Source: Planctomycetaceae bacterium (lineage in GTDB: Bacteria > Planctomycetota > Planctomycetia > Planctomycetales > Planctomycetaceae). Taken from it: a stretch of 64,000 nt of DNA. Shown here one piece after another: positions 1 to 8,490 of the stretch (the stretch's first letter is position 1; each line of letters begins with the position of its first letter). Under the pieces are notes generated by a model, which saw nothing but the letters and a program-made list of their open reading frames with translations, was not told the origin of the DNA and made no database searches. The position numbers were made by a program, and so were the translations under genes. The stretch is from positions 62,001-126,000 of the forward strand of contig JAWKUA010000007.1 in NCBI GenBank assembly GCA_041398785.1, read 5' to 3'.

Positions 1-921
1 TTCGTGGCTGTAGACCTTCGGAGCCTTCTGGCGGACGTGCTCGGTCGTCTGAGCCTGCAGTTCACGGATGGCGGCGATCTTCGCGACCGTCCATTCCGCC
101 GTTTCCTTCACGCCCCGCAGAATGAACAGCACCCACTCGTCCCACGCATCGGATCGTGTGACATCCTGCAGCAGCCGGTAGTAGTTTGCCTTGTTCTGGA
201 TGATGAACCGGCTGAGGTACAGGATCGGCAGCGTCAGCAGGCCCTCACTGATGAAGAACAGGCTGTTGAGCACTCGGCCCGTGCGACCGTTGCCGTCGGT
301 GAAGGGGTGGATGGCCTCGAACTGGTAGTGAGCGACTGCCATCCGGATCAGCGGGTCCAGCTCCGTCGACTCGTGCAGAAATCGCTCCCAGTTCGACAGC
401 AAAGAACGCAGCAGGTCGACTCCGACTGGCGGGGTGTAGACAACTTCGCCGGTCTGGCCTTTTGCCAGGGCCGTTCCGGGGACGCTGCGGACGTGCATCT
501 GCTGCCCCTTGATCTGGCTGCAGATTTCTTCCGCCGTTTTTGTCGTCAGAGGCCGCTGCAGCAGCGACCGAAAACCTTCCAGCAGCGACCGGCTGTAACG
601 CAGAGCTTCCTTCGTCGCGGCGTCGGCACTGTCGTCGTCTTCGCGGAACTGAAAGAGCTGGTCCGTCGTGGTGACGATGTTCTCGATTTCCGAACTGGCC
701 TGGGCTTCCAGCAGCGGCAGCGTGTTGATCAGCACGCTCTGGTTCGGAATCAGCTCCGCCGCCTGCTTCAGTTCGGCCAGCGCCGCTCGGGCGGCGATGC
801 ACTGCTTCAGAATCGGCTTCGTTTCCAGATCGACGCCCGGAGGCAGTGTCGGCAGCTCGTTAAACGGCTGGTCGGGGTGCCAGAACCTGTTCGCAGGCGG
901 CGTGTTCTGAGGCGTTGTCAT
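1..921 (-). CDS. Fic family protein (AMPylase-type), 3' end outside window
   Basis: The minus frame starting at ATG 919-921 is open to the window edge (307 codons, C-terminus missing). Residues 205-216 read HPFTDGNGRTGR, the Fic motif HPFxxGNGRxxR, whose His is the catalytic base for transfer of AMP or another phosphate-containing group to target hydroxyls. Residues 76-81 (SSEIEN) match the inhibitory [ST]xxxE[GN] helix, so this is a class II, self-inhibited Fic protein with its inhibitory helix N-terminal. The N-terminal region resembles the Fic_N domain that precedes the core in many single-protein Fic regulators. No antitoxin gene lies beside it, in keeping with in cis inhibition. The substrate is unknown. 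Family assignment is secure; the missing end may hold a winged-helix domain, which is common in this subfamily. Confidence 0.93.
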   Translation of the reverse strand, partial: MTTPQNTPPANRFWHPDQPFNELPTLPPGVDLETKPILKQCIAARAALAELKQAAELIPNQSVLINTLPLLEAQASSEIENIVTTTDQLFQFREDDDSADAATKEALRYSRSLLEGFRSLLQRPLTTKTAEEICSQIKGQQMHVRSVPGTALAKGQTGEVVYTPPVGVDLLRSLLSNWERFLHESTELDPLIRMAVAHYQFEAIHPFTDGNGRTGRVLNSLFFISEGLLTLPILYLSRFIIQNKANYYRLLQDVTRSDAWDEWVLFILRGVKETAEWTVAKIAAIRELQAQTTEHVRQKAPKVYSHE

Positions 922-1116
922 GGTCCGCGAGATTATGTCCCGTCCTTCGACACGTCAACGAGATATGTCGACGAAACGCGTCACCTTCGACACGTTCTCG
1001 CAACGTATCGATTCCAGCGACATATTCCGACGATGCAGTGGATAGTCGGCAGTTGACAATGGACAGCGTCACTGAGTCAGGCCTCGCTTCGTTGACTTGA
1101 TGATGCTTGTCGGCAG

Positions 1117-1503
1117 TCAGAGCAGCGCTTTGTTGTCTTCGAGGATCGATTCGGATTCGCGGACCGTCAGGTATTCCGCTTTGTGCAGCAGGAGGATCCA
1201 GTACTCAGTTTCGTTCGCTTCCTTGAGAGCGATCGCCAGCTTGTGAACGAAGTCCGGTTTGCTCTCCGCCTGTTCGGCCTCACGCACGAGGGCTCCGATT
1301 GCCGTTCCCGACCGAAGCAACTGTTTCGACAACACATACTCTTTCTTATCCGCGCACAGGAACTTGTGCAGATTCACAATCCGCGAGGCAATCCGAATCG
1401 CCCGTGAGTGGCCCGCGAAGAACTGAGCTTGAATGCACCTGCAAAACACCGGGACGAGCCAGGGAGCGCCGCGGCAGGCAGGTGCTGATGCATTCCGCCG
1501 CAA
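1117..1503 (-). CDS. Four-helix-bundle protein, 23S rRNA IVS (S23) family
   Basis: The C-terminal 85 or so residues match the S23/IVS-encoded four-helix-bundle family: a SRIVNLHKFL helix, KEYVLSKQLLRSGTAIGALV, and the ALKEANETEYWILLL segment that marks this family. Members are about 120 aa, form pentameric bundles and are often found inside rRNA intervening sequences or scattered through genomes; the molecular role is unsettled. The first 35 or so residues look unlike the family (Cys/Pro-rich, no bundle character), so the annotated ATG at 1503 may not be the true start, or the 5' end may have been replaced by the repeat-rich DNA upstream. A second, divergent member lies at 61878-62240. Family call is confident; the start is not. 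Confidence 0.75.
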   Translation of the reverse strand: MRRNASAPACRGAPWLVPVFCRCIQAQFFAGHSRAIRIASRIVNLHKFLCADKKEYVLSKQLLRSGTAIGALVREAEQAESKPDFVHKLAIALKEANETEYWILLLHKAEYLTVRESESILEDNKALL

Positions 1504-1524
1504 GCGTCCCCTGACTCGAACTAA

Positions 1525-1777
1525 GAACCCCTAACAAAACCTGCGAGAGCCGCGACGTTTGTGGTTGGGTTTCAGGCAAGAAGTGAGAAGGAGACGGACA
1601 TCCCGTCGACGCCGGCGCCGCCGCCTGAGACGCAACCACAAACGTCCCGAAGGGTTGCGACGACAGCAGCCGATCTGCGTCGTCATCACTCCTCGACGAT
1701 ATTTGTCGCCTCGTCATTCTTCCTTGCATTCGACTACTGTCGGCACAACGCGGCCTCGGAGGTTTTGTTAGGGGTTC
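1525..1777. repeat. Nested inverted-repeat element, about 253 bp
   Basis: Outer arms at 1525-1547 and 1755-1777 are inverted copies matching at 22 of 23 positions (core CCCCTAACAAAACCT). Inner arms at 1554-1577 and 1623-1646 are inverted copies matching at 22 of 24 positions (core GACGTTTGTGGTTG). The transcript could fold into a long two-tier hairpin. No transposase frame lies inside. The arrangement resembles a MITE or another non-autonomous palindromic repeat; copies elsewhere cannot be tested here. Confidence 0.7.
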
Positions 1778-1964
1778 TAAAGTCCTTAACGGAGCGACCG
1801 TTCGGGACACGCGAGGGGAAGAATCGTACCGTGTTCGAATCAGTGCCAACAGTCAGGCACGCGACAGTCTGGAGTCCGAAACAACCGTGGCTCCGATGCC
1901 GATTTCGGCGACAATCCGCCGACGGACGGGCGCTCAAGAGTTCGAGACACGGCAGTTCGAACGG

Positions 1965-2345
1965 TCATTTCAACGCCCGCCAGAACGGTCGATTTCCTGT
2001 CAAATTCACCATGGCTGCTGCCGTCGCCAGACTGATCAGGAGATCGATCAGGACCAATTCGGCGTTCCGGTGAAGGAATGCTCGGATACTCACGGTGAAC
2101 CGACGGCCCGGCCGATCACCGGTCTCAGGGTCGGCCTGCGGTGCAAAATCCGTCGTGACGCAGACGATCAGGCCCGGCGGAAAAGGGTCGTCATCTGGTT
2201 CAGCGGAATCGCCGTATGAATGCGGCCGAGCCGGCGGCGGGTCGCAGTTCGGGCAGCCATCGTCCATCATGCGGCATTCGTCGACATACTGCAGAAATGC
2301 GTCATTTTGATTGACGGGCTGGCTGGGAATCGGAAGATCGGACAT
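1965..2345 (-). CDS. Hypothetical protein, 126 aa
   Basis: I do not recognise a family. The frame from ATG 2343-2345 has a GGAG-containing stretch upstream and coding-like composition: an acidic N-terminal half (DAFLQYVDECRMMDDGCPNC, with a CPxC pair), a proline/aspartate-rich middle, and a C-terminal segment (LVLIDLLISLATAAAMV) that could be a membrane helix or buried helix. The frame stays open a further 71 codons upstream, but that stretch is Ser/Arg-rich and has no coding character, so the internal ATG is preferred. The gene is divergent from the broken + strand genes that begin just to its right. It could be a small membrane-associated accessory protein, but nothing in the sequence assigns a function. 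Confidence 0.5.
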   Translation of the reverse strand: MSDLPIPSQPVNQNDAFLQYVDECRMMDDGCPNCDPPPARPHSYGDSAEPDDDPFPPGLIVCVTTDFAPQADPETGDRPGRRFTVSIRAFLHRNAELVLIDLLISLATAAAMVNLTGNRPFWRALK

Positions 2346-2359
2346 GGCGAGGGTCTCCG

Positions 2360-3202
2360 GTGAATTTCGCAGACTGGCCGGGGCCGGGCGACACGGAAAC
2401 GACGGTCGCCGCATATCGCGAAAGACCTCGCCCGTGTTTTCCGGGATTCCGGGCTGGTCTTGTTGGGAACGTCGATTTCGAAGCATTCTGGAAGAACTAT
2501 CAGAAAACCGGGAAAACATCGCTGACGAGCTTCGCGATGGAATTGAAGTGCAAACCAAAACTCAACGGACAGCCCTGATCAGGAGACGGATTCATGACTC
2601 CACGTTCCGGAGCCGGATCAGCCTGACTTTGATGTCGGCAAAGCAATCGAACAGCACAAGAAATTGTTCTGGTGGATTGCGGCCGTCGACGCCGGTCTGC
2701 ATGGTGATGATTCCGATGTGATCGAAAGTGCCGTCGGGCTGGCGATTGCCGAAGTTCGCGCCCGAGCCGCCGAGATTGCATCGGAGGCGGACTTCAAAGC
2801 GTGTGTTCGCAGGGCCGTTCGGCGAGCTGTGTATCAGGACACCAGTCACCCTAGGAGGACTGCGAATGCGATCGGGGTACGCAGGTCCGTCGATTCCTCG
2901 AACGAACCGAAGATAGCGAGCAACCTGAACCCGGCGTGGCAGTCGGTGTTTCATAAGTGTTTCGAACAGCTGGAGTCTGGACGACCAGCGACTGCTGAAA
3001 GCCCGACATGTGGGTGACGAAACAAACCGTGACCTGGCACGAAAGGCCGGCATTCGCGATCCGGCGATGACGAAGCGAACACGTAAAGCGAGGGGCCATG
3101 GTTTCGGCGCTGCTGTGTGACGCCGGCATGGACCCGCACACATGGACGTTTCACATTCACGACTCCATTCACTTCAGCATGTGGCAAGAAGCCACGGAGT
3201 GA
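2360..3202 (+). pseudogene. Frame-broken gene of unknown function
   Basis: Coding-like segments alternate between frames: about 2460-2578 (DFEAFWKNYQKTGKTSLTSF), about 2605-2835 (FDVGKAIEQHKKLFWWIAAV continuing into an Ala/Arg-rich helical stretch), about 2960-3070 (SLDDQRLLKARHVGDETNRD) and 3100-3202 (CDAGMDPHTWTFHIHDSIHF ending MWQEATE stop). Each segment reads as ordinary protein and ends where the frame slips, not at scattered stop codons. That implies one gene of roughly 260 codons carrying three or more small indels. It lies head-to-tail upstream of similarly broken genes leading to the CHAT gene. I recognise no domain. Either a decaying gene or an intact gene with assembly indels. Confidence 0.35.
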
Positions 3203-3238
3203 AAGTTTCCAGAGAACATTTCAAACAGTATTGGCAAA

Positions 3239-3788
3239 ATGACAACAGACGACAAAATCGACGAACGGCTGTTTGCGGCTCTGGTCAGCGGCCACAGCGA
3301 TCTGAACGCCATTGAATCGCTTCCGAAGAATTGAAGAGGCGGCTTGGGGATGCTGGAAACGGCCGCCGACAATGCCGCCCGCGAGCCGAATGGATTCGAC
3401 GGCTTCAGGAACACTTCGGCGTAAACCCGTTCACTGGCAATGAGGTTCCGGAGGACGAACTTTGGGAAACGGTGGTGCTGGAAGGGCCAGATGGTCCGGA
3501 AGCCTGCAGCGATCTGGCTCGGCTGCTGAGCAATCCGGGAGCGTTGTGCGGGCTGGCCGATGACATCGACGACCGCCTGCCGGACGTGTGGTGCAGCCGG
3601 TTGCAGGAATACGGACGGCGAAAGCTGGCCGCTGCGGGAATCGACGCACTGCCAGTGATGGCGAAGGATGCGTCACAACCGCCACAATTGCCTTTCAGCC
3701 ATCACTGGCGTTGGAAGCAAAGGCATTGAACACGCCAGACGGAGCAACGAGCCCGATCGAGAACAACGACCAGTCCACAGAGGAATAA
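3239..3788 (+). pseudogene. Frame-broken gene of unknown function
   Basis: It starts MTTDDKIDERLFAALVSGHS at ATG 3239 and hits a stop at 3332 after 31 codons. Coding character resumes in another frame from about 3385 (AEWIRRLQEHFGVNPFTGNE, then acidic ELWETVVLEGPDG and LARLLSNPGALCGLADDIDD) up to about 3660. It then slips again to TATIAFQPSLALEAKALNTP, ending at a stop at 3786-3788. Two indels would restore a protein of about 180 aa. The stop lies just before a good ribosome site (AGGAATAAGGAG) for the intact gene at 3800, so both probably belonged to one transcript. No family recognised; the acidic helical composition is compatible with an adaptor or regulatory protein, which is inference only. 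Confidence 0.4.
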
Positions 3789-3799
3789 GGAGTTCAGCC

Positions 3800-4132
3800 A
3801 TGACGATTCGTGAAGAATTGATCGTCCTGATTAACGGCGACAACCGCCTGCGGTGTCTTTCCTCGCTGCATCAGCAGCCACTGGCCGAGTTTGCCAAGAT
3901 CGCTCCGGACGAGGCCCTCGCCGACTGGCGCGACCAGATGCGGCTCGTGCAGACTTACATCGAACCGCTGGCGACCGATCCCGACAAGGGTGGTCAATAT
4001 CATTTTCACACCGTATGTATGCAACTTGCCGCTGCGACAACAGGTGAGCAATTCCAGGAACTCACGGGCCTGTCGATCCCGGAACAGTTCCAGCCAACGA
4101 CCTGGCTTCAGTGGGCAGGGAATCGAACATGA
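3800..4132 (+). CDS. Hypothetical 110-aa protein coupled to the CHAT gene
   Basis: This is the only intact frame in the 2.4-7.0 kb block. ATG 3800 follows a strong purine-rich ribosome site (AGGAATAAGGAG, 3781-3792). The protein opens MTIREELIVLINGDNRLRCL and is helical throughout, with no signal peptide, membrane segment or metal motif. It contains LAEFAKIAPDEALADWRDQM and a QYHFHTVCMQ stretch, and ends LQWAGNRT. Its stop (ACATGA) overlaps an ATG at 4129 that begins the frame-broken CHAT gene, so the two were probably translationally coupled and may work together. No family recognised. A small helical partner, inhibitor or adaptor for the downstream caspase-like protease is a reasonable guess from context only. 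Confidence 0.6.
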   Translation: MTIREELIVLINGDNRLRCLSSLHQQPLAEFAKIAPDEALADWRDQMRLVQTYIEPLATDPDKGGQYHFHTVCMQLAAATTGEQFQELTGLSIPEQFQPTTWLQWAGNRT

Positions 4133-7036
4133 TTCCGCTGTGCCTGTACTGCACGGTGAACCTTGGCTCACTCCGATTCCGCTGCGGACGGCGGCCATCG
4201 ATCTCTATGTGATGTCCCTGTGTTCGGCGATGCAGGGCCTTCGGCTACTCGGACGATCGTAAGCGTCGCCGAACTGATGGAGGCGTTTCTGGAAATCAGC
4301 GAATCGGACTTTGTGAGTGCCGAGCAGCTTCAGTCGGGCGCTGCAGGCCGGTCCGCTGTCGGAGATCGGCGGTCCGGTGACCCGCAGCAACACGATTCTG
4401 TCGCTGGCCGATGCTGCGGTTCGTGGACGCAGCGCGGGGCTCGTCAGTGCGTGATGCTGGATGGAGGCGTTTCTGGAAATCAGCAAATCGGACTTTGTGA
4501 GTGCCGAGCAGCTTCAGTCGGCGCTGCAGGCCGGTCCGTCGGAGATCGGCGATCCGGTGACCTGCAGCAACACGATTCTGTCGCTGGCCGATGCGTTGCG
4601 GTTCGTGGACGGAAGGGCGGGGCTCGTCAGTGCGTGATGCTGATGGAGGCGTTTCTGGAAACTGGCAAATCGGACTTTGTGAGTGCCGTGAGCAGCTCGG
4701 TCAAGCGCTGCAGGCCGGTCCGCTGTCGGAGATCGGCGACCCGGGCAGGACCTGCAGCAACACGATTCGGCGCTGGCCGATGCGCTGCGGTTCGTGGACG
4801 GCCAAGCAGGCTCAAGCCGGGATGCTGATAGCAGGTCTGCTGGAATGTGATCCCGTGCAGTTTGCGGCCGCCCCTCTGGATCGACGGAATCTCGGCCGAC
4901 GGGCAAGGGCTGTTGGCGATGCAGACCTGGCTGAATGTAGCAGGCGAGAGTGATGAGCGAGCGCTGGCCGTGTGCGATGCCATCGCCGAATTTGTCCGAG
5001 CAACACGGGACGAACACCTGCCGACCTGGCAGCAGCGGCACGATTTTTTGCACGTTGTCGGAGGGATCGCCAGCGTGATGAAGCGTATCGGTGTGATCCA
5101 CGCAGATCGCGCCGTCGCCTCTGGTGACTTCATGGCCGCAGAAATCGACCGTCGGGCTCACGAAATGGGCTGACGAATTTCGCAATCGCGATGTCCTCGA
5201 AGAAATGCTGGAGCGGTTTGGTTTCGTCGGCCATGACGGGTCACCTGAGCTTATTGCATCGCAGGACTGGCCGTGGCCCGATGACGATAGCGAACCATGG
5301 CGAGAGGATAGCTCTTCAGACGGCTGGATTGACCGGTTCCGTCAGGATGGCAACCTGTCAGCGATGAATTCCACGTCAGCAACCGGACTGATCGGCGGCT
5401 ACGCTCTTCCGCTGGAATCCCGCCAGTCGACTGCTTCAGAATCATTTGCACCACCTGTCTCGACGCGACAACTGACCGACGAAGAACAAGCGCTGCTGAA
5501 AGAGCTGCGATCGCTGGCTGAAGAACCGGCAGACCTGCAGGCCGCCCTGCCAACGGGCAGCGTTCTGATTCGTGCGTTTCTGGATGCCGAAAACGATGCG
5601 GTCCGCTGGATGGCATGGCACAACGATGGAACACTGAACCAGGTGGTTCGGCAGACCGGGTCTTCCGGTGCCGGACGACGGCTGCATCTGGTGAACTTTG
5701 CCTTCGACGCTTTGGTCGAGGCGGCGTGGGCGTTTCAGCGCGATGCGTCCGGCACTCAGCGGCTGTCAAACGCTCAGGCAAGAGATCTCCGACGGCTGGG
5801 GCGCATGGTGCTGAAGCCGGATGCCGAGCCCGCCGACATGGCAATGCTCGAAGATGAAGGCCGTCTGCGAGACCTCATTGAAAATGCCGTGGAAGGGCTT
5901 AGTCAGCTTGTGCAGCCTGCCGAAGACTGCAACCCCAACCATCCCGGTCACTTCGGTCTGGGAATGTTTGCGGAGTTCGGCCGATTCCTGCTTCAGCATC
6001 TGGTTCAGAGAAAGCGTCTCTGCGGATATTCCTCCGGAAATTCTGGCGGCGTGGAACCGCGTTCTTGATCACACGCGTCATCCCTGGTCACCCGACCTGA
6101 AGGAAAGAAATCAGAAACGCCAGGACGAACTGCGTTCGCGACCGAAATGCAGATTTCTGCCGCTGTGCGGCGAGTTTGACCTGCGACCGCTGTTCGCCGC
6201 CGATTCGGGCATCGACTGGCAAAACACAGACGTGCTGCTGCAGCTCGAAGGCCTGCTGCGGACGCTGCCGCTAGCCCTGTTTCCGGTCAGCGACGATCAG
6301 CGACTGTTCGAGGCGGTTGCGTCCACCAGTGCCGTAGTTTCGCTGACCCTGAACCGAGTCATCGAACAGCAGGCTGCCCGGTTCGGTCAGGAAGCCCGAC
6401 CGCACGTGCTGTCGGCACAATGGCTGGAACCGAATGATCGCCGCCGCATGATCGGACTGGCTCATTTGCATCATGGTCTGATGGTGGCCTGTGACAAGCA
6501 CGGATGCCGGCTGAACGGACTGGGAGGCCAGCCGCTGGCTTCGAAACCAAACGTGCATTCTTCCTCGCCAGCGATGGGCAGATGATTCGGCTCGCCGTGA
6601 TCGGCGGCCACGGTCAGGAACCTCGCGACCGGACAATCCCGGCCTTGACGGCTGGGGCGTCCACCTGGCCGACGGAGCCTTCAACGGCCACGGTGCCCGG
6701 CTGTTCGGACGAGTGGATTCGTTGGTACTGGTGGCATGCATTGTCGGCCGACTGCGGCAGTCCGGCGATCGAGACGTTCAGGGTCTCTACGCCCGGCTGG
6801 CGTAGCCTCAGGCGGCCGTTCGGTCATTGCCGCCCGCTGGCCGATCGCCGACACCGAAGCCGCCTACTTTGCCACCGCACTGGCCGACGCCTACCTGACA
6901 CGATGCCGACGAATCCGCGTCCGATCAGGACCGCCGCTTCCTGCGAGCCCGGAGCATTGAACGACGCTCGAAGAAAATGCCGCGCACCGTCAGCGACCAC
7001 CTGGTCGCCGCCTTCGAACTTTACGGTCGCGGGTAA
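4129..7036 (+). pseudogene. CHAT-domain (caspase-like) protease gene, broken by several frameshifts
   Basis: Joining coding segments across frame slips gives one protein of roughly 900-960 aa. In order: MIP...VLHGEPWLTPIPLRTAAI from about 4129; a triplicated MEAFLEIS module (4277-4810); WIDGISADGQGLLAMQTWLN to about 5173; RNRDVLEEMLERFGFVGHDG and a long helical region to about 6060; then a CHAT-type fold. Its start is about 5550 (LPTGSVLIRAFLDAENDAVR). The His strand is about 6590-6630 (RLAVIGGHGQE), the Cys strand about 6715-6750 (SLVLVACIVGR), and the closing signature about 6810-6890 (GGRSVIAARWPIADTEAAYF). The last frame ends FELYGRG stop at 7034-7036. The His-Gly and Ala-Cys pairs fit a caspase/CHAT dyad, so the ancestral product was probably an active cysteine protease. 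At least six indels are needed; no cluster of in-frame nonsense codons is seen. Its partner is the ATGA-coupled 110-aa gene. Reading frames are certain locally; the full-length model is a reconstruction. Confidence 0.7.
4277..4810 (+). repeat. Three tandem copies of a ~183-bp coding segment
   Basis: Copies begin at ATG 4277, 4461 and 4643 (spacings 184 and 182 bp). Each encodes a version of MEAFLEIS.SDFVSAEQLQS followed by ALQAGP..EIG.PVT.SNTIL and SLADALRFVDG. Only copy 2 is a clean frame (4461-4637, 58 codons plus stop). Copy 1 is 184 bp and out of frame, and copy 3 slips inside the AEQLQ region and after EIGDP. Copies 1 and 2 share the AGLVSA stop ending; copy 3 runs on into the rest of the CHAT gene. 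Recent tandem duplication or an assembly artefact would both explain it. Confidence 0.8.
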
Positions 7037-7087
7037 CAGACAGAACCGTCTGCCGACAACGCGCGGACGGAAAGGAGGCCGTCATAG

Positions 7088-7554
7088 TCAAACTGGTTCT
7101 GCTTCCGGGGAATCAGACAGATTGACTATTTCCACACCATTCTCACAGGTTCCTTCGTCGATACGCGATGTACCGGCAGACATCCCGCGACTGAAAGCAT
7201 GAGAATGATTCGACCCCGGTTCCGAAACAAGTCCCGCTTCGGCAAGAATGCGCTGGCGAACGTCCTCGGCCAGTTCCGGCCAGACACGCGTCAACTCGAA
7301 TAATCGCGAATCGACAAATCTCGACGCCAGATCGCCGCCATCTGCACCACCTGGGCGCACCACTTTGGCTACTGTCTTCTCGAAAACCCCCGCGTTTTCT
7401 GCACTGGTTCGACTCCTCTCCAACGCAGTTCGCGGGGCTGAATCGTCGACTCCTGCACCGACACAAGCAGCCGCCATGAACTCGCTTCGTCTTCGCGCCG
7501 TTTGCTGCGCTGAGCGTTCCTCTCGGCTACACTGTGCAGGGAGTCCGCCTGCAC
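7088..7554 (-). pseudogene. Fragment of unknown gene, two overlapping minus frames
   Basis: Two partly overlapping minus frames (7369-7554 and 7088-7477) together read RREDEASSWRLLVSVQESTI, then a linker, then LTRVWPELAEDVRQRILAEA followed by a polar tail to a stop at 7088. The WPELAEDVRQRIL helix resembles the tail found after some planctomycete site-specific recombinases, but no recombinase catalytic residues (R..H..R..Y) are present here. The join needs a frameshift. Most likely a decayed 3' remnant of a gene whose body has been lost. It lies convergent to the CHAT gene. The recombinase link is a weak memory-based guess. Confidence 0.25.
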
Positions 7555-8490
7555 GCCGAAGGGTGACCGCGACCTAATTGAACGCAGAACCTGTGGTCAT
7601 TGTCTACCAGGACAGTAAGAACCCGGCCGTCGCAGATCCCGTTCGAAAGCTCGAAGGTACCAATTCACTTGTGCATATCAGTAAATGCCACACTGCCACG
7701 CCATACCGACTGCGCTGCCCTTGAGTCGGCAATTCCCGCTGAGTTGAAGCTTCGACTGCTTCGCGGGGCGTTGCAGGATGAGACCGTCGCATCCGACCGG
7801 TTCGGATTCACGCCGTTCCGCAATTCGCCGCTCGAACGACAACTGCCCTGCAACGATGAACTCGCTTTGATGACGCGGCTCCACTGTGACTGCTGGACCA
7901 GCCTGGCATCCGGTAAACCGTCACGCAAAGAGCTGCGGCTGGCGAACGATTTTCCGGGCGATGCTGCAGAGAATCGACCGTTTTGGGCTCCTGATCCACT
8001 TTGGCACCTACTCAGACGACTTCGTCTCGCGGGTCCGGAATTGCGATGTGTGAGTCACTACGATTGCCTGAACGACTTTTGCGTGACACTCTGTACGAGA
8101 TGACACCGAATTGATCGTCCGGAAAACAAACGATCAAAGTCGTGAGCAACTCAAACGGTGATTGCCGGTCGGCGTGCCGAGTCCTCGGCCAGGCGTCACG
8201 TCCAACCTGCCGGAGCATGTGCCACATCTGGCTTTGCCCGTGTTTTCCGTTGTCTGACTGAGGCGGCCGGCACAGCCCGTGGCACACGTCACCAGTCCAG
8301 GAATCTCCGGCCGTTCGTCAGTGCCACCGGCCGTGATATTTGAGCCCAATATTGTCCGAAGGGAAACTTCGGCGCTTTGGCAGCGTTTTCGAGTTTGCTG
8401 TTTCATTTGCCTCGCGTCCCGGCATGAAAGTACCAGCGGCGGGACAGCCACGCCGCTCCTGACTGCATCATGATCCGGCGTGAGGTGACG
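7555..8490. other. Stretch without a supportable gene
   Basis: A + frame from 7600 to 8103 is open for 167 codons (it includes DRFGFTPFRNSPLERQLPC). Its composition is Cys/Arg/Leu-rich without a recognisable fold, and the opposite strand is also open, so I do not call it. 8104-8490 shows no convincing frame on either strand. It could be the remains of another decayed gene; a translated search would settle that. Confidence 0.4.

Noticed and set aside
4..1056. 350-codon open frame on the + strand opposite the Fic gene
   Set aside because: The minus frame has the complete Fic signature; the + frame has Arg/Gln-rich shadow composition typical of antisense GC-rich DNA.
1346..1849. 167-codon minus frame spanning the nested inverted repeat
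   Set aside because: It runs through both palindromic arms and has Ser/Arg/Pro-rich low-complexity composition; the repeat structure explains the DNA better.
1837..1850. TGTTCGAATC-like sequence considered as a tRNA T-loop
   Set aside because: No matching acceptor stem, D-arm or anticodon arm nearby; no tRNA found in the window.
4277..4810. Triplicated segment considered as a CRISPR-like array
   Set aside because: Units are ~183 bp, directly contiguous and protein-coding, with no spacer/repeat alternation.
7600..8103. 167-codon + frame between the CHAT and metallopeptidase genes
   Set aside because: Composition is not coding-like, the opposite strand is equally open, and no motif was recognised.
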